Positions 11,989-25,200 of a DNA stretch of 46,000 nucleotides are shown one piece after another. The stretch lies in the NCBI GenBank assembly GCA_030141605.1, contig JAQGDQ010000470.1, positions 1-46,000 on the forward strand, read 5' to 3'. The translations under genes were made by a program, and so were the position numbers. The notes beneath the pieces are model-generated. The model saw nothing but the letters and a program-made list of their open reading frames with translations. It had not been told where the DNA came from and ran no database searches. Source of the stretch: Tubiluchus corallicola (Eukaryota; Priapulida; Priapulimorpha; Priapulimorphida; Tubiluchidae). Within the stretch, counting starts at the first letter, position 1. Each line of letters begins with the position of its first letter.

Positions 11989-14900
11989 GTATGTACGCTA
12001 TTTTTGTTTCTTTCCTGTAAAAGTTATTGTTACATAATCATAAGCTACATGGTATACTCAACCCGTCACCGGAAATGCTAGAGCAAAACTGATATTTGGT
12101 CTTTCAATACCTGAGAATGTCTGGATTTTTAAGATTGACTTCCTAGCTACTGCATTTGTACCAGCAGGAATTACTGCTGTCGTAATTAAGTTAACGTTGT
12201 TGCTGATTTTTCATGCTCTTGCTTACATATTAACCCTTTCATACCCGTTCTATACCGTGGGATACGAGAATATTTTCTGCCTTTAAAATTAATAAAATTT
12301 TAACCCTGACAGTTATTTGATCTGTTAATAGTTATTTTGATTTAAGCCAATGACAATGGACTAAAAATGGTGATAAAATGGCAAACTAGAAAATCTACAT
12401 AGCATAAAAAACTGTGCAAGGTACAGTACTTTAGAGATGACTTTGTACAGATCAGCATAGCATGCTTACTAAATATCTTAAATACTTAAAAAAATATATC
12501 AGCAGTTGCAAAATGAAGCACATTTTATGCTTCCATTGAATCCCAATGTATCCCGTGGGATACAGGCTATATTTAGCACGCGGGCACAGGTAGAAAAAAA
12601 TAATTATTATGTGTAAACAAGATGGACATACTGAACAAAAGTACCGGGCCAAAAAAATTTTTCTTTTTAAAAAATAATTTGGGACTGAGAGGGTTAACGC
12701 ATTTTAATGAAACACGCTAAAAAGGAATAATTAGAGTCTGAGTTTCGATTTATTAAAAAAATTCTTGCAGTTTGTTATAATTGTTGTGATGCGACCATTA
12801 TAATTCCATTGGATAATCGCAAATGCCTTGTGTAAATCATGACATTCAGTAAAGACCCTATACATTAAGCATTAACATTTCAAGCATTCATGACAAGTTA
12901 CTGATAAACACAATTAATTATATAATTAATTAATAGGTGATATTAGTGCAGGTAGCTTTTGCTACGGAAACAGCGGAAAGTGGCGATGACACAAAGACGA
13001 ATTCTAACAAACAAAACGCGGCGCCACCTGTCAATGAAGCCTTGCATCTACCACCAGGCTACGGTTTTGACAGATATGCCATCAAACCTCTTGACGATTC
13101 TGAAGCATATAATCCAGGTGGAGGGCAAAATCCTCCGTATGTAGTAGGGGTGCCTCCTTTTCCGGAAAATCAGTACAGAGGCGGCAACAATGGCAGATTT
13201 GATCCAGAGCAGCAGAGTTCGTACTTCTCTGCTGAGGAGCCTATTCAACCACCCATTGTTCCACCCACGTTGGAACAGTTATCAAAACCCAGTGCTGAGG
13301 GTCATGATTTGCCAGAATACACGGGAATGAGTGAACTAGCAGAGTCACTGTTTAAGCCATACATGTTGAACGAACAGCAGCCCACTGGAGCACCGTATGC
13401 TTATGGACGAACAGGAGTTCTACCACAACCAGAAACAGGAGGACCACCTAGAAGAGGAGAGGAGAGAAGAGGAGAGGACTTTCAGCTTCCGCCAAACTTC
13501 CAACCATCACCAAACCAAATGCAAGCTGACCAAGGCTTCCTGCCAGCGGCAGGCAGGGGCTTCTTCTCAGAACTATCACCAGATGGCAGGAGACAAGACT
13601 TCGAGTTGGAGCAGCAAGTTGGGACCGGAATTTCGCAATTCACGCCGGATCAATCTTCTGACATCCTTACACCTAATTTCATTCCACAACAGTCACTAGA
13701 CAATCCGAGACAAGGCCAGCGATCCGCAAACGTTTTTATAAACAACGAAGCGTACACACCTGTACAAACTTACACAACCGACCAACCTGCTGGAGGTAAT
13801 TACCTCGATCCTTGGAAAGACGTGGAAAGTCGAGTGATTGATAAAGATGCCGTGAAGCAAGACAGTTCGCAAGGTTACTTCAGCCCGGGTGTGGCGTATG
13901 AAAATAGTCGGTACCCTGAACCAGATTACCGTGCTGACAATTATGGATACAATAATCCACCAGAGGAAGAGTATTATAACCCGTTTACACGTGAACCAAG
14001 CTACCCTTCGCAGCGGGCCACTCCAAAGCTGTATAATCCGTTTACAAATGCGCCAACGAATCCCTACAGTTACATCAGCACAGATGAGGAAAGAGGGACG
14101 GGCTTTTACCCGGACCCTGGCGCAGGATCGTACTCCAGCTATAACGAGGTTGGTGGACTTGCAGCAACCGACACAGCAATCTCTGGTTAGTAAACATTCA
14201 CTTGTGAAGCGAACAGATATACACTTTTTGCAACTTTCGTATGCTCCACGTATAGTAATTTTATGTCTCATGCAAGCGCTTTAGCCAAAAACTTGTAATT
14301 TTACTACTGAAAGTGTAAAGGGGAATTTTTAAGTACATCCCAAAAACTTTTTCATACGAAGTTATATTACTTAAATTTGCATTACCTGCTTGAAAGACTT
14401 ATGTAAGTGGAAAACAAATTTCTTAATTTAAAATGGTCGCTACATCTGATAAAAGGGCATCGCCATCACAGTGTGTACCTCTGATTTACCAGAAAGCGTA
14501 TTATTAATCTTGTTGACAAAACAAAGTAATTTAAACCTTTGCTTGGTCAGTGAAGTGGGTGCTACCGCGCTTAACGGTCATCGCAGGAGTTAATTTGCAA
14601 GTTTTATACAGGTTACTGTTAACGCAAGCCCTGTATGCAATAAGAATGCAAGTGATACAAAATTTCAAGACGAATTTTTAAGCCCTATTTGTGAAGAGTG
14701 CTTTGTTGTACTTTAAGAATCAGAAGTGAACAACAACGAATCTTTCCAATTCGTTTTTAACCATTGCTTTTTTTCAGACATAAGAGTGGAATGTCCACCA
14801 GGAGCAAACAGAATGGTGGTTTCGTTTAAATTCAAGATTAATTTTGTGGGCAGGATCTACCCTAAAGGATATTACGACGTAGATGGTTGCATGACGCGTG

Positions 14901-16421
14901 GTAATGGACACTATGACGCAGCCATTTCTCTAAATCTGGACAGCTGTGGTTTTAAACAAACATCGGTGAGTCTGTTTAGTGTTTAAGCCTCAATCACTCG
15001 ACGTCTCAGAAGTAATTCTCATAAAAAGGCCTTTCAAAAACAAAAATCGAAAGTTCAAATAAACAGATTAAAATTGAATGCTGAACGGCTCGCGAGAATT
15101 CTCTCAAGAAACATTGTTTATGTTAAGAATGTATTGTTTTCTCTAACAGTTCCAATGGTATGTAAAGTTTGCAGAATATTAATGAACCTATAACGTTGTC
15201 ATTTCAACTTAAGAGCAATTATTAAATTGAAATTAAAGAAGATTAAATTTAACATTCTTAAACTTTACCACTTATCCACGTTTGAGATACCAATGTCACA
15301 TTTGACTTACCAAAAACGCTTAAGATTTCTTGAAAACCATTGTTAACACATTTGAACTACCTAAGTCTACATTTGAGTTACCAAGACACAGTTGAATTAC
15401 CTAAATCTACATTTCTGTTAACGCAGGTCTACATTTGACATGTAAAACCTATAGTTCACTGTAGTACATGATACTCTTCAGAAAACACAAAAGCAAATAA
15501 TAATAATAATAATAGCAATGTGAAAGTCATTTTCGAAGTTGTTGTTCAGTCACTCTGTTATGATTAAGTTTAGACATAGAGAAGTATGGATAGGAACCAA
15601 AAATCTATAATAAATATTTGCATTTCACACAACAGAAAAGTGTTTATTGAACTACAGAAAACGCGAGTAGCAAAATTGCTGCACTGAACATTGAGCAAAA
15701 ACTAGAAAAGCAAAAACAGTCAGTAAAACCTGTTTCACAGTCAGTATACAGGTATAAAACTTGGCCTATGCAGAGTTGCACAGGCTTCACAATAACCATT
15801 AATTTTAGATAGGACCAGTGTGTATGTAATCACTAGACCATACAATTATACTGAAGGTAAGTCAGCTGGTAGAATGTAACAAGATCAGCACATAGATGGC
15901 AGCACCTAACTACAATATACAAGTTCAACTTCCACAAATAATAATAATAATAATTTCGTTTATGACATAGACTATGTCCTAAACGAAATTATTATTATTA
16001 TTATTATTTGTCACATAGTCCAAAGATAACACCTTAAGTAACTCATTACTTATTTCCAAGATGATCCCGATTATTATTACCCACACGTTACTCTGATAAA
16101 CCGGCGTGTTTGGTGTCGAAGAACCAGCGGTCCATTTTTCAAGTCTTTGGTATGACTCGGTCAAGAGTTGAACCCACGACCTTCCGGGTTGTAAGCAAGC
16201 ACGCTACCATTGAGCTACGCCACCCGGTTTTAAACTTACTTAAAAAGTGCTGATAAAGTCCGATACTCCAACACCGCCAACTATTAGCTCATACTACTGT
16301 GACAAGTTTAGCCAAGCTGCGAGTCAATTTATAACAACATAATGTAGCATTCATGAGTAGAGAACATCCTACCCTTTTTACTTTAGCAGATGAGAAGATC
16401 GTCTGGGCAGTAAAAACAACA

Positions 16422-16494
<73 letters not shown>

Positions 16495-18931
16495 GCAACA
16501 ATGATGATAATCATCATCATCATGACTGCTTTCTTCTTCTTTCTCATTATTTTCATGTTCAGCGTGATTATTGTTCAACAATCAACAGCATTCAGGCAAA
16601 AAATCACCGCAATAATAATAGTAGCTGCAATGATGGTGGCGATAACCAAAAGTGAAGATGACATAATTGTTATTAACACAATAGCAGCCATGACGTTATC
16701 AATCATAAGCATCATCACAACATTATTATCACAATCATCACTAGTAAGAACAACCGAAGAACAACAACAACAGCAACATCGATCATAATCACCTCCATCA
16801 TCATAATCATCATAATCATCACATCATCATTATCATCATCACCACCATCATCACCGTCAACATCGAGGTCGTCGTCGACATCATCAACGTCATCATCATT
16901 ATCACATCGTCGCTATTATTACCATCATGTCACCATCATCGTCATTGTCGACATCATCACCCCCATCATCACCACCATCATCATCACCCCATCATCACCA
17001 CCATCATCATCATCACCACCATCATCATCATCACATCATCATCACCACCATCATCACCGTCATCATCGTGGGCGTCATCGACATCATCACTATCATCACC
17101 TCATGTCACCGTCATCATCATGGTCGTCGTCGACATCATTACCCCCATCATCACCACCATCATCATCACCCCCATCATCAAAACCATCATCATCACCCCC
17201 ATCATCGTCATCATCACATCATCATTATCATCATCACCATCATCATCACCGTCATTATCACCCCCATCATCATCATCATCACCATCATCATGATCGTCGT
17301 CGTCATCGTCATCATCACATCATCATTATCATCATCACCATCATCACCGTGGTGGTCGTCGACATCATCATCATCATCACATCATCACTATCATCACCAT
17401 CATGTCACCGTCATCGTCATTATCGTCGTCGACAACACCATCATCGTCACACTTAAGTGGTATTTTGCTATGCAAATACTTGGTTATTTCAGGATGATTA
17501 TAGCAAACAAGATGGGAAGGTGCGCTACGACAATGTGCTGGTAGTGATGACGGAGGGCGAGTGGGAGGTACTCGAGGAATGGGATAGGGCGTTCGCTGTT
17601 CGCTGTCAGTTTGAGGGTTTCGGTCAGCAAAGTTTACGCACAGCTGTCACAGTACCGTGAGTTATGAACTAGGGGGGTTTATCCATATTCACATTTTCAA
17701 CTGTAGCTTTACGGAATTGTCAATTTAACGCTTTTGATTACTCCACAGCAGTGATGCTTTTAATTACGTCATACTTCAATAGTATTGTGGCGTCATCATG
17801 GCGTCATAGATGAAAAACGACAACATTTTTGGAATCTTCTGGTGCACAATTCTAGCAGTCAATAATACATATTTTAAATCTTAAATTAAATCAAAATATC
17901 AAAAATACCAATTCAATTTTTTCCGATTTTTTTTGTTGAGGGTACTTGAGACCACATTCTAACGTGAATCTGAAGGCAAAATCCTTACCCCCTATTGCAG
18001 TTTGTTTTAGGTACTCCCTTCCTAGGAGTTATCTTCACCCAATGACTTTCTAAAATACTTGTAAATCTACTTCCAATTTTTTCTAAAACAATAATAATTA
18101 ATGACATAATTCGTCACATGGTGTCCCGATCTGTTATTCGGTTAATAGGGGTTCGCGACATGAATGCGAAAACAGTCCCTGTGTAATATGTAATAGCCTG
18201 TAAACTTGTTGCCCTTTTATCGTACCCCTTTTTAAAGTAAAATGTAAAATCGTAAGTTTCAATGAAATGATTAGTATCACTGCGACAGCGCATTTCTTTT
18301 ACATTGGATAAGTTGTAGCAATAAGTAAATTTGCTAAGGGTATCTTCTCCATTTTCAGAATGTTAGGCGTCACGACGGTACCTCCTAGTAGAATCGGTAT
18401 TCCAAAAGTTCTCTTCCACATCTTCCAGGACAGGGCATTTGACCAAGGTCCTGCCAGGGAACTTTACGTCGGACAACCAGCAACGCTAGCTATTATATTG
18501 ACTGATAACTGTATGTGGAAATTCTTCATTTTGATAGAAATGAGATACAAGTTATTTTTGACTGTCTAAGAATTATGCTTGTGTTATAACGTATATTTCA
18601 GTTGCCACTGTTCTTATGTTTCCGTTGTCAGATTTTTATTTTCAGTTCTTGTTTGATTTTTTTATTATGCACTTATTGTTACTGTGTATGAATTGTATTA
18701 ACACGTTATAAGCATATCAATTTAATGTCATTTATAACAATTAAATTTTTATTATAAGCAGTACTAACACTAATACACTGTAGCATAGCGCTTAGAAAAA
18801 TGTTCATGAATCATGAGTAACCAAAGGGCAGCTGACTAGATGACCAATTGGTCTTTCGCTGTCCTTTCTTCACATTTTTGTTTTCAAATTAATTGTATTA
18901 TAATTGTGCGTGTTGCGAGATAAATAAAAAG

Positions 18932-19014
<83 letters not shown>

Positions 19015-19125
19015 ATTACTATTACTATATTACTATTACTATTACTATTACTATTACTATTACTATTACTATTACTATTACTATTACTATTACTATTACT
19101 ATTACTATTACTATTACTATTGTTA

Positions 19126-19158
<33 letters not shown>

Positions 19159-19161
19159 CTA

Positions 19162-19258
<97 letters not shown>

Positions 19259-22200
19259 GCAGTGGTGCCATCTACTGAATAATTAGGTAATCAGTCTGAA
19301 AGTTGGTGTGGCCACCTGGTGCCTCGGTTCAGTTCTGTACAATGTAATAAAAAACACACGATTTCTAAAGGGAAGACATAATGACGTTTTCAACATTTAA
19401 ATTGACTGTTGTATTTGTTTTTAAAATAAATTTTAGCAAGAATAACTTTACGGTGGCTTATGCAGCAACTAGTAAGTCAATTTTTGAGAGGATTTTGCAG
19501 CGTTAAAATTTCTAAACAAACGTATAATCAATTTCAGCTGATTTTGACATCGCGGTGACCAACTGCAACGCCCATGATGGAACCGGAAAAAGATATATTC
19601 CGTTAATTGATGATGACGGGTAAGTTAAGTTCAATCAGACAGAACTTGACGATACAACTGTCGTGGAGATCTGGAATATTCTATAGTATAGTAGAATAAT
19701 CTTCTTACCTTGTAGAAGTTTCTTGTAGAAGCTTCTAGAAGTTTCTATTTCTAGATTTTTCCCTGGCACTGATATATAAGGCGGATCTGGCCGCTAAAGT
19801 TTATTCTATCACATTCTCTCGTATCCTCATATTCTCAGATACGCTTTCTCGCTTTCACGTTTCCAGATTATCACATTTACTGTATATATTTCGCGTTCCT
19901 TCATACCTTTGTGTTGTAGAATTCTCGCATAATAAACTAGTTTAATTTGACGACGTGTTTTCTGGTTTTCTCTACGAGCCTTCCGAGAGAAACAACACAC
20001 AACAGTTACAAACAGTTACAATGTGGTGTTGTAGTTGATAAAAAATGCTAGATGCGTAAATACGTTATTCATAACTAGCACGTGCAGCATAACGCAGCGG
20101 CTTTGTTAAGACACACCACCACAAAACCGTTTAAAGCTAATTTTGTTTAGCGATGCAAAGTGCTTATCATGTCGTGGGTTATGATGATCGTGGGTTCGTT
20201 ACCACAACTGAATGTTCAATGCTTCGATTAACCCTTTCATACCCGTTGTATCCCGTGGGATACGGGAATATTTTCTGCCTTTAAAATTAATAAAATTTTA
20301 AAACTGACAATTATTTGATCTGTTAATAGTTATTTTGATTTAAGCCAATAACAATAGACTAAAATGGTGATAAAATGGCAAACTAAAAAATTTACATAGC
20401 ACAAAAAGCTGCGCAAGGTACAGTACTTTAGAGACGACTTTGTACAGATTAGCATAGCATGCATACTAAATGTCTTAAATACTTTTAAAAAATTATCAGC
20501 AGTCGCAAAATGAAGCACATTTTTTGCTTTTGTTGTGTTTTTAAAAAAGTCGGACTCTTTGTTGTTTTTGCACATGACAAAGAATGTTGTGTATGTAGGT
20601 AGGTAGAATGAAGGTAGAAAAAAATAATTATTAGGTGTAAACAAGATGGACATACTGCACAAAAGTACCAAGCCAAAAAAAATTTCCTTATTAAAAAAGT
20701 AATTTGGGACTGAAAGGGTTAAACATTTGTAGACATTTGAATTTAACTTTTAAGAGAAGTAAACAATGTGACGACACAAACGTAAAGTGTATAGTACAAT
20801 GTAACCAAAAAGTACTTTACGTTTAGGCCACTAATATTAAACTTATTTTACTTAATTTCTCCACCGTTGCATTCTAATGGGTACTTTGAAAACTAAGTGC
20901 AATTTTGCGTTACTTATGCACACCTAGAAAGTGAAATTATGAAAACATATTCGAAAAACAAAATTATTATAGTAACTAATATTGCTAGTGCCAATGAGGT
21001 ATTCGTTGATTTTCGTTTTTGGAGCAAACAAACGTCTTGCAGGAAGTTTAAAGCACCAGAAAACCCTCCACTTACATAAAGGTTAAAAAATTCGTCTCGA
21101 AATTTTCTACCACTTACGTACTGCCTTCTTGTAAGCATGACTTGCATCGACCGTAACGCTGTATAAAACGTGTAAATTTAAACTCCCGCGATGACCGTTA
21201 GGCGCAGCCATTTTGATGGTAGGTCGTTTGAAACAAGTTTTGATAACATTAAGTAAAGTTTGAAAAAATAATCAGAGCATTCGTAGCATACATGTTGCTA
21301 ATTAAGTAAAATTTTAAATTACTGTATCTTGTCAATAAGATTAAAAATACGTTTTTGGCTAGTGAGTGGCGCACCCTGGAGGGTGAGTCAGCGACATTTT
21401 ACCAATTGGAACAAACATTTTAAATTATTATTTCTAGTTACATAAGTCTTTCCAGCAGGTAAGTGAAATGCTAAGTAATATAGATTTGCACGGAAAGTTT
21501 TTTGGGACATAATTTAACATTTCCTTTTCTTCCCCTGATTTACGTGGCGTAGTGCGTCATGCAATGGCGCCGTCGGAACAGTATTGCGGGAGATTTAAAA
21601 TGAAAACAAACAAAAATTCCTTCCAACACGAATACGATATACGCATAAAATTGCTGTAAACTAGTATAAATGTTTTCTGAAACCTACTTCAGGTACCCCT
21701 TTTCTTGTCCTTTAACACAGACACACATTCTTGGTGAAAAGTCCAAAAGCAAAAGCTCGAAGGAAAACTGAATCTATAAGCATTTGCCCTACATCCTGAA
21801 ACATCCAGATGTGTGATAATCCAGAAATAAAAATATATGAGATTCAGCGACAAGGTGAATATGTAGCAAGTCCTCGCTTAACATCTCCCCGGTTTAACAA
21901 CGTTTCGCTTAACGTCGTGTTTTGCTGGAACGTATTATCGTCGTTAAATAGTTTAATTGATAAGCTGTCGACGTTTAGAGATCAAGTTAGGAGGATCATC
22001 GTATGGATTGACAAGTTATTTAAAGTGCAAAACGAGTTTTGTTTATTTCTGTATGTCTGTTAGTCACACTTTCGAAGTAATGATGGTTGACCCTAGGTCT
22101 ATCTACATAAGCAAAATGATGCATTTCTCAAAAACAGACTATACAGCTGAAGCTAAACAAAATACAGTTATTGAGCTACTATAAAATAGCAGATAAAACA

Positions 22201-25200
22201 ATGTTCAATTTGAAAGTTAACATTGTATGTATAATAACAAAATATACGCGATGTGCGATATTTTCCACTACTGCACCAGATGTAAATTACTTTTACTAAG
22301 AAACCTACAACGATAGCAAACTATTCGTTAACATTTATTTTCTGACAGATGCGCAGCAGGTAAAAAGATAGTTGGTAACCTCAGACATGAAGTGGATGCG
22401 CCGACTTATGGAGAAACAATCATCTATGCACCCTTCAAAGCTTTCAAGTTTCCTGACAGACAAGACGTGTATTTTGAGTGTCACGTACACGTCTGCTTTC
22501 GTCACTGCTATCCGGTAAGTTTGATAATTTGCAATGCCACGTCTATGAAGACTGGGTGATTTATTGACTAGTCCGGATTGCGAAGCATAGTGTTACTCGC
22601 TCATTGAGTTTTTCTGCCCAACCGCTTGAATATGTCGTTTAAAATGCCACCTATCGCTGCTGTGGAATCCGTTTTCGGAATGTTCTGGGCAAAAAGTACT
22701 AAGATACTTTCTAAATATAACGACATTAGATATGTGTCTCATGCCACATGAAATAATTCTACTGCAATGTGGAAGCAATTAAAATAAATGTCGCAATATT
22801 ACCTAAAATAGATTGAGTTCCTGTAGTGGTATACCTTTTAAAACATGATTCTACGACGTTCAGTAACTGGTCTCATTATTTTAAATTTTTCCACGAAGGC
22901 AATGAATCATGACAAATATACCTCTAATAGTTACCGTTCAGTGTCATATGTTGCAGTGACACCTTAGCTATGTAAACTAATGCTCTGATCACGCCACATA
23001 TCGAAAAAACTACTACAAAATTTACTTCTGAGGGCAACACACACCACTTACACATCACATATAGCGACACTCAGACTCATCAGAAGAAACACTGTCATTG
23101 ACTAAGCTCGTCTGATGATGTTTGATACCGGGTTCCATGTTCCTGTTCTCCGAAGTATAAAAACACCGTAAATAATTCCAGTTACAGGTTAAAATAAGAT
23201 GGAGGGCTTATAAGCGTCATTACTGCTGGAAACACAACTGACAACTGCCAGAATACTATGTGTAATGTATACGCTCAAACCAAAGTTGCGTTCCCATATC
23301 TATGTTAGTTCATTCGGCAAAAAATACAAATTTTCTGTAGTCTACAATTACTACCTCTACAAAACTACTGAAATACGTGCTAGAAAAACATGCATTGTTG
23401 GTCCAACATTGAGTCGAGAAAAAGCCAGAATGTCCGTAAAAGGTAGCAGTATAATTATAAGTCAAATTTTAAATGTAACAGAGACGTGTGTACATAATGA
23501 GTTCCACCTATACAATGTCAGAGTAGAAAAAGTAGTCTAGCTTGTTGAACTACAGTCTAATATATTGTGGCTTCTAATGCATATACTACCTTGGGAAGGG
23601 GTAATGGACCAAAACATTTGTACCTGCAACACTATGTAACATCAGATAATTAGAGTTGTAAGTAACAATGTATGCTAATAATATTTTCCAGTCTCGCTGT
23701 TATGAAGGCTATGACAACAGCGAACCACCAACGCAGAGGGGCTATTCCAGGAGGAAGAGAAAGATTGAAACCAGTGATAACTCCACGAACGCTGACATGA
23801 AAGATGGTGATATGATAGCCCAGGATCTACCACTGTCAAGCGGTGTTGCCGTATTCATACAAGGAGATCTTGACAAAATCCCATTCAGTCCCGGTAAGTC
23901 ACATTCAAAAGGCTGTAATAGGAGTGCTCATTTATTAATTTGGATCTATGTCTCTACGCCGATTTCTCGTAGACGTCGACATTGCCTTTCTTACATGAAG
24001 GATTTATCAGCAAAGGTCACAAGCAAATCATCAAAGGTCAGCAAAGGTCACAAGCAAATCAAGCAAACATTTGAAAACCAGTTAATTGTTCATAAATTAG
24101 GCCTGTAATTCTAATTTCAAGGTTATCAACAATAACGTAGTGAACAAACTAATGATTTTTTCAAAACCAAGCTTTGATTACAGGAAAAAAATGTGGCAGT
24201 TTTGTGACTGATCGCAACCAAGGAACTTGGTTAAAAATTCAAGGTCAAAATCTTCATATTTTGTTCCTTATCCTAAATTAGCCTGGTTTAAAGGTCTCTG
24301 CATTATTTTACAGTAGAACACGAAATTGTGGAAAAGGAAAAGACAGACGGATCGTGCGTCAGTTGGAACAGCTTCATAGTTACAGTGGGATTGTTTGCAA
24401 CAGGACTAGCCGTTGCCATGACAATCTGCTTCATACTATGCATAAAGATGACGCATTTGCGAAGAAAGGTGAGCAAAACTTACGTAGAGTCTGTCCGAAA
24501 TAAAAAAAGCAAATGCTTTTGGGGGAGAAACGATAAATTTGAAATCTCGAATCCAAAAACGGGTGATCGATTTTGTCTCTTTGTCGTTTTGAGGCTGCAC
24601 ATGGGACATGTTGCGAACGCTTCCGCAATCGTTGTGAACGACAACTAAAAGCAAATTCATCAACAAAATACTTGTAGTGAACAAATTTTAAAAATTCAAA
24701 GCTGAATCCCAAGATATCAAAAAGTGCTTCGAATTGTTAGAAGAATCTTCAAGCTGTTAACTCTTATAGGGTCACCGGGGGTAAAGGATTACCACCAGAC
24801 CGGTTTTTTTGCATTTTACCCTTTTACCATACGCATCCCACTAAACCTTTTCTATGACTTTTCTAAATATGTTTTGTGCACAAAATACTTTCAGTTATTT
24901 ATTTTAGGCGCATTGTCTCACCACGATATAAGCGTGAAAATGCAATATGTCGATTTTTTTAAATTGTGGAAACTTTACTTCGCTTGTCTATACATTATAC
25001 AGGCGATGTATCTGATAAAACAAAATGTCAGTTACTCAAATTACTCCACCTAAAAGAAGAAAGTAGTAGACAATAAATTCAAAATAACAATGATTTTTGC
25101 ACATGCGCTAGCAATGTCGGTTGTCTACAGTTATTCCAGCATAGGTACGGGAACGTAACTAAGTGAATTTAATTTCGTATTACTAGTAAGGCACATGTCT

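Larger units (their letters stand above)
14186..17492 (+). other. ZP-gene introns 2 and 3, non-coding content
   Basis: Intron 2 is 14186-14777 and intron 3 is 14966-17492. Intron 3 holds a degenerate repeat of CTACATTTGAGTTACC-like units (about 15285-15440), a palindrome plus SINE (15936-16229), a GAT array (16423-16495) and the long ATC-rich block (16790-17445). No other exon was recognised. Confidence 0.6.
19620..22348 (+). other. ZP-gene intron 6, transposon-rich
   Basis: Longest intron of the gene (2.73 kb). Contains the solo LTR (19659-19999), MITE A copy 2 (20228-20722) and an unclassified dispersed repeat (21158-21511). The rest shows nothing recognisable; short open frames at 20897-21147 and 21809-22184 are not supported as exons. 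Confidence 0.6.

Noticed and set aside
16140-16229. Functional tRNA gene on the minus strand
   Set aside because: A and B boxes are present, but the sequence continues into a SINE body and AAT tail and the acceptor stem does not pair.
18893-19282. Long poly-Ile/poly-Tyr and poly-Asn frames
   Set aside because: Microsatellite translation only.
12452-20676. Shared short frame inside MITE family A (YFC.VCPSCLH)
   Set aside because: The frame is only about 60 codons, degenerates into poly-Ile/Phe, and is not kept across copies. A transposase remnant cannot be claimed.
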